64,000 bases of DNA, from assembly GCA_023213395.1 (NCBI GenBank), contig CM041465.1, positions 154,945,741 through 155,009,740 of the forward strand, written 5' to 3'. The notes beneath the pieces were generated by a model. It had not been told where the DNA came from, did no database searches, and saw nothing but the letters and a program-made list of their open reading frames with translations. Every line of letters starts with the position of its first letter. Within the stretch, counting starts at the first letter, position 1. Source of the DNA: Cycas panzhihuaensis (lineage: Eukaryota; Cycadophyta). Below are positions 58,200-64,000 of the stretch, in pieces. Made by a program: the position numbers and the translations under genes.

Positions 58200-58511
58200 G
58201 GTGACTTGTCATTATACCAAAAGCTCGCGGGTGATTTGGGAAGAGGACTCCTCGGTAAGTGAACTAGCCATAGTCCAACACTCCCCTATGATGAGGAAGC
58301 CGCCATTGCACATATCGCCTGTGTTATAATTCCACCTAAATCGGGGGTATATGGGGACCCCATCGGGGAAAGGGGCTTTGTCTGGCATATGCGCAAGATT
58401 TGAACCTTGAACCTAGGCACTGATACCACTTGTGACTTATCGTTACACCAAAAGCCCACGGGTGATTTGGGAAGAGGACTCCTCGATAAGTGAACCAGCC
58501 ATAGTCCAATA
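58200..58511 (-). mobile_element. TRIM: 312-bp miniature LTR retrotransposon
   Basis: Two 81-bp direct repeats (58,200-58,280 and 58,431-58,511) flank 150 bp. On the minus strand they begin TGTTGGACTATGG (one copy TATTGG), and AGTGGTATCAGTGCC, a primer-site-like sequence, follows the first repeat (58,416-58,430). A purine tract ATAGGGGAGTG precedes the second. Flanks are AAAAT on both sides. The two repeats differ at nine positions, eight of them transitions. It encodes nothing and would depend on other elements for movement. Confidence 0.88.
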
Positions 58512-59984
58512 AAAATCACACCATTTTTCATTAACTGTGTTGAGAGATATCACTCCTAGAGTCAGCATATGTCCATTTTTGGCTTGTTTCGCTTTACAAC
58601 CTTATTCTAACTCTATAGGCGACTATTCTTCATGAAATTTCACTAGCTTTGAGCTACTAGACATATCTAACTACATCTCAAATTTTGTAAGGATCCATAC
58701 ATCCAACGAGAAGTTTGAATCAATTAAACCTCTATTTCTAGGTTTTTCTAAATTTTTTCTTTATTTTTTCATTTATAACAAATGTTTTTTAATTTTGTTT
58801 TATGATTTAAATACATATATCTCAGTTTCCTCCTTCCATGAGTAAGGTAGAAGAGATCTAATCTAATTTTAGTGATAAATTTGCTAGCATTTTACCTCCA
58901 TTCTCATTATTATCATTAATTATTCTTCTGTCTACATCACCATATATCCTCTCAAAGATGAGTTTAAACTCATTTCTTGATCTATTTTTTACTTAATCAG
59001 CTCTATATTTAAGCTTGCCCCTCCTCAATCCTTTAGTTTACATCTTCCGGATCCAAAATTTTTCACCGTTTTGTGCAGCCCACGACCATTTAAGAAATTT
59101 AATTTTTTTCATATATTTCAAAATATTAAAATCGTTTAGTTATTTACTATAGTTTCTAAAGGATAAAAATATTTAATTGTTATTTATTTTATTTGAAATC
59201 TAATTTATAGAAGGGTCTTAGGCCCCTTCACTTAGCCCTTAGTTTTATTTTCATGTGACCTCATTGTAAGCTTATTAAGAGGTTAATGTTTCATCATTTT
59301 TAAGTTATTTTTTGACATCAGGTGCATTCAACTATAGACGAGCACTTTGTTGAGTGTATAAGGTCTCTATCCCTCATAAACATCTAAGTTTTGGTTCAAA
59401 AATACCCCATACAACCGTGCACCTTATTTGTCAAAAGGGGATAATGTGTTTTATTAAAATTTTCTTTATAATTTTATCTTAAGAGTCCTTATTACATTTA
59501 ATGCCATAACTTATCATTAGCTTTGATGGAATAGGCATATGCACATAATCATTAAATCACAGGTATAAATGGAAAAATACATAAAACCGACAATGCACAT
59601 GTACATAGGATTAATAGGTGGAAAACCCCTTCTGGGAAGAAAAACCACCTCCTAATCTAAATTGTATTAATAAAAGAATGAAAAACCAATACAATAACCA
59701 ACCTCTAAAAATAGCCTGGTTTTAGGCATATGGACAGACCTCCTAGATTCCTCGAACTAAATCCATGAATCTAGGAACCTAATAAATAGGATGGAGGTTC
59801 GTTGGAATGCGGTTCCGCATTACAACGACCATCCACAAGTCAATTAATTTTAAACATAAGTTTACAACTTTATAATCACTTAAATAATTTTTAAGATATG
59901 CGACTTAAATAATAATATTAATAACATAAGTTTACATTATATAATCTAATATCCCTCTTTAATGTAAACTTTTATACTAAAGAG
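58512..59984. other. AT-rich DNA without recognised gene
   Basis: No protein motif is seen on either strand. A block near 59,620-59,660 (GGTGGAAAACCCCTTC, GGGAAGAAAAACCACC) looks like the start of a decayed copia internal region, but no LTR or pol motif supports it. The transition to GC-rich DNA near 59,985 marks element C. Confidence 0.4.
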
Positions 59985-62895
59985 AAAAGAAGAGCTTTGA
60001 AACGCTCTCCATGGGGCAATGACCCAACGCCTAGCGAGAAAGGCATAGAACAATACGCTAAATTTTGAATAGCAAGGATCACACCTCGCGGACGTCCCGT
60101 GCACCGAGCGTGCACGGATCGCAAGGTGCCTGGTTGCTTCCAGGTAGCCGTGCAAGACGAGGCCTTCCTACCCTTCGGATGGCCGGGAAGGGAAAAGGAT
60201 CCTCGCGCGTCGCTACTTCTCAAGGCAATGAGAAGGCGACGAGGGGGCAACCAACCAAAAGTATCACAGGTTTAGGGTAAAGATGGCCAAGGGGGACCGA
60301 TCAACGAGTCTCCGAACACTATGGTATGCGGGGTATAATAAAAAAGTGCAAGTAAAGCAAATGTACAGGAAAAGCAAGCGTAAAGTAAATGATTCTTTCT
60401 TTCTCTTTTTCTTATGTTCCTTTAACTACTAAAATAAATGCAAGAAACGTAAGAGCACAAAAGAGAGTATGAAAGATACGCGGGGAGTACCTGGATCCGG
60501 CGTTTGGGCAGAGATGCAGGTTTCCCTCCACGGTTGCGCTTCCTCCCGCCGTCCTCCTCGTATACGACGTCGGTCGAAGGCGATGACAGGGGTCCACTTA
60601 CCTCCCCAAAAAGCAAAAAGCAAGCAAGGACTAACTGAACTGAAATAACAGAAAGTAAAACTCAATACAGCATAAATGAAGGGAAGCGTACCATGCAAGC
60701 GTCGACCGGCAACGGGTCGATCTCCTGCGCCCCTTTCTCCCAAGCGCTCCTGCGAACAACCAAACAGGATACCCTCCTCTCGGGAGAGAGGCTACAAAAC
60801 ACGGAAGTATATATATATATGTGTATGCCGTAAATGAAACAGACTAAGCTAGGGAAATATAGTCCAGCACTAGTATGCAATAAAAAAAAGGAACGAAGTC
60901 ACACGACAACTATGCAACTGTCATATACCACGAATGCACCAAATGGGACTGAGTATAGCCTCGGGATGGCTAACTCACCCACGAGAGGTCTCCACAAGGT
61001 ATCGGGAAGCGGTGCTAGCATGTAATAGAACGGTTCGTGTAGCAACGGGTAGCCAATGCCAAGGCGGGTACTCAAACCGACTCTCCAAAGCTTCTCTAGC
61101 CCCGTTTCCTAAGCGAGTGCGGGAGATAAAGGGGGAGAGGATAAGGGACGGAACCCTTTGGGGAGTAGGACGGCAATGGGGGACGGAACCCCGCCTATCC
61201 CCCTCAAATCCTCGTGTAACCCTTTATGCGGGCCTTCCTAGGAAATGGTGAAAGAGAGGGGTTGGAGGAAAAGGATGAGTTTAGGGAAAAGTGCGAACCG
61301 GCCTAACCTAGGGCAATACTCCAATGGGCCACTATCACTACGGTGCTGTGCATCAAATGGCCGAAGGAAACCCAAGGAAATGTATGTGCAAAGGTATGAA
61401 AAGATTTGCAAATAAACAATAAAAAGCAAGCAAAGAAAAAAGAGAGCCAACAAGAGACACTAAATACCTCGAACGGTGAAGAATGAGTGCATGTGGGCAC
61501 TTGGTAACTTGGCGATGGTCCAAACGGTGCCTATGGGGTGGTGTTGCATGTCCCTTGCAAGAGAATAGGGTGGTAAAGCCTCATGTAAGTTGAGAGCCTG
61601 GGGATGGCTCTTTGTAGTGTTTTTTGATGAGAAATCCCCTTGAAAACCTTGGGTGTGTATGAGGAGGAAGAGTGCTTGTATTGGAGCTCGTGAGGGGGCA
61701 GCAATGGCCCTGCAACTCCAGCTATAGCAGCCCTTGGTACCTCTGTCCCGCAGTTGTAGAAGGATGCCTCTTGTCAATGCTTCTTGGTCTTTGTCTTTTG
61801 TGAAGAACAAATCTAGAAAGCTTCAAAAGTGAAGTGAATAATCCTTTGAAGAATGATCCAAATGAATAGGAAAAAAGGCTTTTAAGCCTTGGGCACATCA
61901 AGTGAGCGTTGGGGGCCTTGGGCGCCTGATCGAAAAAACGCCTTGACAGTCCGCGGCCAGCGTCATGGCTTTTTTTCAAATTTTAAGCGATGTCTGCGGC
62001 AAACTTGATCATTGCAAAATCTGCATCAGCTTAGTTTACCGCATGCAATCGAAACTCAAAAAAAGAAGAAAAATGCATCATAAAAGTCATAAAAATCAGC
62101 TTTTTAAGGTAAAAGCAGGGGCTAGGCCTGAAGTACATCAACTGGGGGAAGGCCCAGGCAGTGGGCAAGTACTCAAAATGGTGCAAAGAGCCCTAACTAA
62201 GGGTTAAACCAGGCTTAGGAAGGGTTTGCAACATAAGTGGCACGTGGTAACACGAATAAACAGGCTGGCAAAAGCATCCCGAAAGACCATGGAGACATCG
62301 TGAGTGGCTGTACGCCATACGGGGTGTCGCATCCGCTTATGGATGCCCCCGCTGTGAGTCGTCATAGGCTAATAGGTGCCGTTAGGCACATGCATAATGA
62401 ACAGGCAGACGAGCAATGCGTGCAGGCAGGCACATGTCAATCAAACTATTCTAAATTCCCTTAGCAACCATAAGTAAGAAAAGTAAGAACATATACCTGC
62501 ACAAACCGTGTCGATCGTCCGAGTCCATTCCCACTGTGGAAACATCGCTTGGCGTGAGCCTCACCGCCGGGCGTAATGTGATGGCGAATGCTGACAATCA
62601 AGAAACGTGAGTAGCACATGCATATATATATATATAAGAGCAATCAAGAGCGGCGTGATCCAAGGGCGTAGGCAAGTGTCGTGGCGGAACGCGTGGACAA
62701 GGGAGACAGAGCGAGGACAACGTAGGGGTCGCCACGCTGCCCAGGCATCGACACAGGCGGAAGTGAGCAATACGACGGGATGCCCCCGTTGCCAAGGTGC
62801 AACGTGAAGTAAGAGGGCATCCAACAAAGCGAGCAAGCATATCTAATCGCAAAGAACCGGAGACTTGGGCACGGGTGGCTGCAAGCCTCCACATG
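59985..62895 (-). repeat. 3' LTR of element C
   Basis: Blocks shared with A and B: TACCCTTCGGATGGCCGGGA near 60,169, CTCGGGATGGCTAACTCACC near 60,960, TTGGGGAGTAGG near 61,159, GTCATAGGCTAATAGGTG near 62,360 and GATGCCCCCGTTGCC near 62,780. CCTCCACA at 62,888-62,895 gives a possible TGTGGAGG start on the minus strand. Both ends are approximate. Overlapping frames on several strands reflect GC-rich codon-free DNA, not genes. Confidence 0.7.
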
Positions 62896-63309
62896 AAATG
62901 GTGTGTATCATGTATGATAGAGGTAGCATGTATGATTTACTTTTGTAAAGGAATATTTTTGTATGTTGTAAATGTAAATATGTAAATATGTGAATGAGTA
63001 AATGTATATGTCTGGTTGTAAAGTTTTGTGAATATGCAGGTGTTTCCGTCCATGCATGGCCATACGTCTAACAGGAGCACGCGCATCCACCGTGAGCAGA
63101 GGTGATCGAGAGGCGTGAGGTTAGAAGATAGGGCGGCATGCACGTCCACAGGGGAGCATAGCAGAATATGCGAAGGAAACGACAAGCACGAAAGGAGGGG
63201 TAACGATACTCCATAGCGTCGTCCCAGTTGGGGGATGCCCAAGTAGGAGGACAAAGGTTCCCAAGAGCACGCGGAACGCAGTTCATGGGAGGAACCGTAA
63301 GCAAAACCG
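62896..63309 (-). other. 3' UTR of element C
   Basis: There is no coding sequence. CTAACAGGAGCACGCGCATC near 63,068, ATATGCGAAGGAAACGAC near 63,167 and GGGGGATGCCCAAGTAGGAG near 63,230 align with A at 3,019, 3,116 and 3,178. The CpG sites here are TpG/CpA in A. Confidence 0.75.
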
Positions 63310-63890
63310 AAAGAAAATCCATCTTAAATTGCCATTCAACGTGGTTGGGAGGAATGGGAACAATTCAAAATGGTAGTTTAGGCTCGTTTGAGCAAGGATC
63401 CATCTTAAATTGCCATTCCACCGTGGTTGGGAGGAATGGGAACAATTCAAAATGGTAGTTTAGGCTCGTTTGAGCAAGAATCCATCTTAAATTGCCATTC
63501 CACCCGTGGTTGGGAGGAATGGGAACAATTTAAAATGGTAGTTTAGGCTCGTTTGAAAGAATCCATCTTAAATTGCCATTCCACCCGTGGTTGGGAGGAA
63601 TGGGAACAATTTAAAATGGTAGTTTAGGCTCGTTTGAGCAAGGATCCATCTTAAATTGCCATTCCACCCGTGGTTGGGAGGAATGGGAACAATTCAAAAT
63701 GGTAGTTTAGGCTCGTTTGAGTAAGAATCCATCTTAAATTGCCATTCCACCCGTGGTTGGGAGGAATGGGAACAATTTAAAATGGTAGTTTAGGCTCGTT
63801 TAGTAAGAATCCATCTTAAATTGCCATTCCACCCGTGGTTGGGAGGAATGGGAACAATTTAAAATGGTAGTTTAGGCCTGCTTTGAGCAC
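63310..63890 (-). repeat. Seven-copy tandem array of the 3'-UTR hairpin
   Basis: Units of 81-83 bp start (at ATCC) at 63,317, 63,398, 63,480, 63,561, 63,644, 63,727 and 63,809. They are nearly identical and contiguous, without spacers. In minus-strand RNA each unit folds as CCAUUUUAAAUUG with CAAUUUAAGAUGG (13 pairs), a UUC bulge, CCAUUCC with GGAAUGG (7 pairs), and CCC/GGG closing AACCAC. Elements A and B have one copy each at the same place. Confidence 0.95.
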
Positions 63891-64000
63891 AAAGAGAGGA
63901 AGAGGTGTGCCTAGACCCCGTAAAGGTAAGGGTAGTCACACGCAGGGTAGGAGATAGGTGACGAAGAGTAGGCCTAATGTGGCTAGGCCTACTAGTAAAC
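63891..64000 (-). other. 3' UTR of element C continuing past the window
   Basis: GGCTAGGCCTACTAGTAAA at the very end matches GGCTAGGCCTATAAGTAAA of element B at 17,300. It is expected to lead into the pol end of C outside the window. Confidence 0.65.

Larger units (their letters stand above)
59985..64000 (-). mobile_element. Element C: young Tat-lineage element, LTR and 3' UTR only
   Basis: A minus-strand LTR (about 59,985-62,895) is followed to the right by 3'-UTR sequence homologous to A (2,880-3,358) and B (16,780-17,324), so this is the 3' end of an element whose body continues beyond 64,000. Unlike A, B and D there is no antisense ORF between LTR and 3' UTR. The sequence keeps many CpG sites that are TpG or CpA in A and B, which suggests a much younger copy. 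Confidence 0.8.

Noticed and set aside
58390-58430. Possible tRNA-derived SINE with A-box TGGTATCAGTGCC and B-box-like GGTTCAAATC
   Set aside because: The flanking 81-bp direct repeats, the purine tract and the TSD placed at the repeat ends fit an LTR-type TRIM; box spacing is also too short for a pol III promoter.
59580-59700. Remnant resembling the start of a copia element
   Set aside because: Only a short GGTGGAAAACCCC / GAAAAACCACC resemblance; no LTR, PBS or pol motif nearby.
62561-62894. Several overlapping minus-strand frames with Cys/Arg-rich products
   Set aside because: They overlap in different frames within the CpG-rich LTR of C; aligned LTRs of A and B do not keep them.
63310-63890. 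Regular repeats that could suggest a CRISPR-like array
   Set aside because: The units are contiguous 81-83-bp copies with no variable spacers, lie in a plant retrotransposon 3' UTR, and are present singly in sister elements.

Overview
This window is nuclear DNA of a higher plant, probably an angiosperm with a large repeat-filled genome. The evidence is stacked LTR retrotransposons of the Ty3/gypsy Tat lineage carrying an antisense plant-mobile-domain ORF, two Ty1/copia elements, a small TRIM, and fragments of two plant genes (an ARGONAUTE PAZ domain and an NSUN6-like RNA methyltransferase) carried inside a non-autonomous LTR element. I see no intact host gene, no tRNA or rRNA gene, and no intact transposon ORF. 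The species cannot be told from the sequence.

Layout. Element A (1-~13,420, minus strand) is a Tat-type Ty3 element: antisense ORF (213-2,642, plus strand), 3' UTR with a strong hairpin, integrase, RNase H, RT, protease, gag, PBS and a 5' LTR. A detached RNase H fragment of a related element follows (13,420-13,925). Element B (~13,960-24,407, minus) is a sister element that has lost RT, RNase H and integrase; two nearly perfect long hairpins sit at the scar. Its 5' LTR is cut at 24,408, where element D begins. D (24,408-56,344, plus strand) is an older Tat element whose gag/protease (25-28.4 kb) and RT/RNase H (47-50 kb) are split by an 18.6-kb copia element E (28,475-47,070). E is itself interrupted by copia element F (29,351-36,891) and by non-autonomous element G (40,767-46,724, minus). 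All three nested elements have paired LTRs and recognisable target-site duplications (TSDs). D's antisense ORF (50,930-52,770, minus) and 3' LTR (~53,362-56,344) follow. The start of that LTR is repeated in inverted orientation at 56,345-57,090.

From 57,091 there is a G-related LTR (57,091-57,420) with PBS and leader, a solo LTR of F (57,693-57,992) with a perfect TSD, a 312-bp TRIM (58,200-58,511), unassigned AT-rich DNA, and then the LTR and 3' UTR of a young, CpG-rich Tat element C (~59,985-64,000, minus). C runs off the right edge and carries a seven-copy array of the 3'-UTR hairpin.

Most interesting signals: (1) a 3'-UTR hairpin shared by A, B and C with two-sided compensatory changes and G.U pairs that fit only the element's sense RNA, amplified to seven tandem copies in C; (2) element G carrying, antisense to its own transcription, an AGO2-like PAZ fragment and an NSUN6-like fragment whose two blocks are in swapped order but in one frame; (3) the spliced antisense ORF with its own TATA box; (4) the two snap-back palindromes in B.
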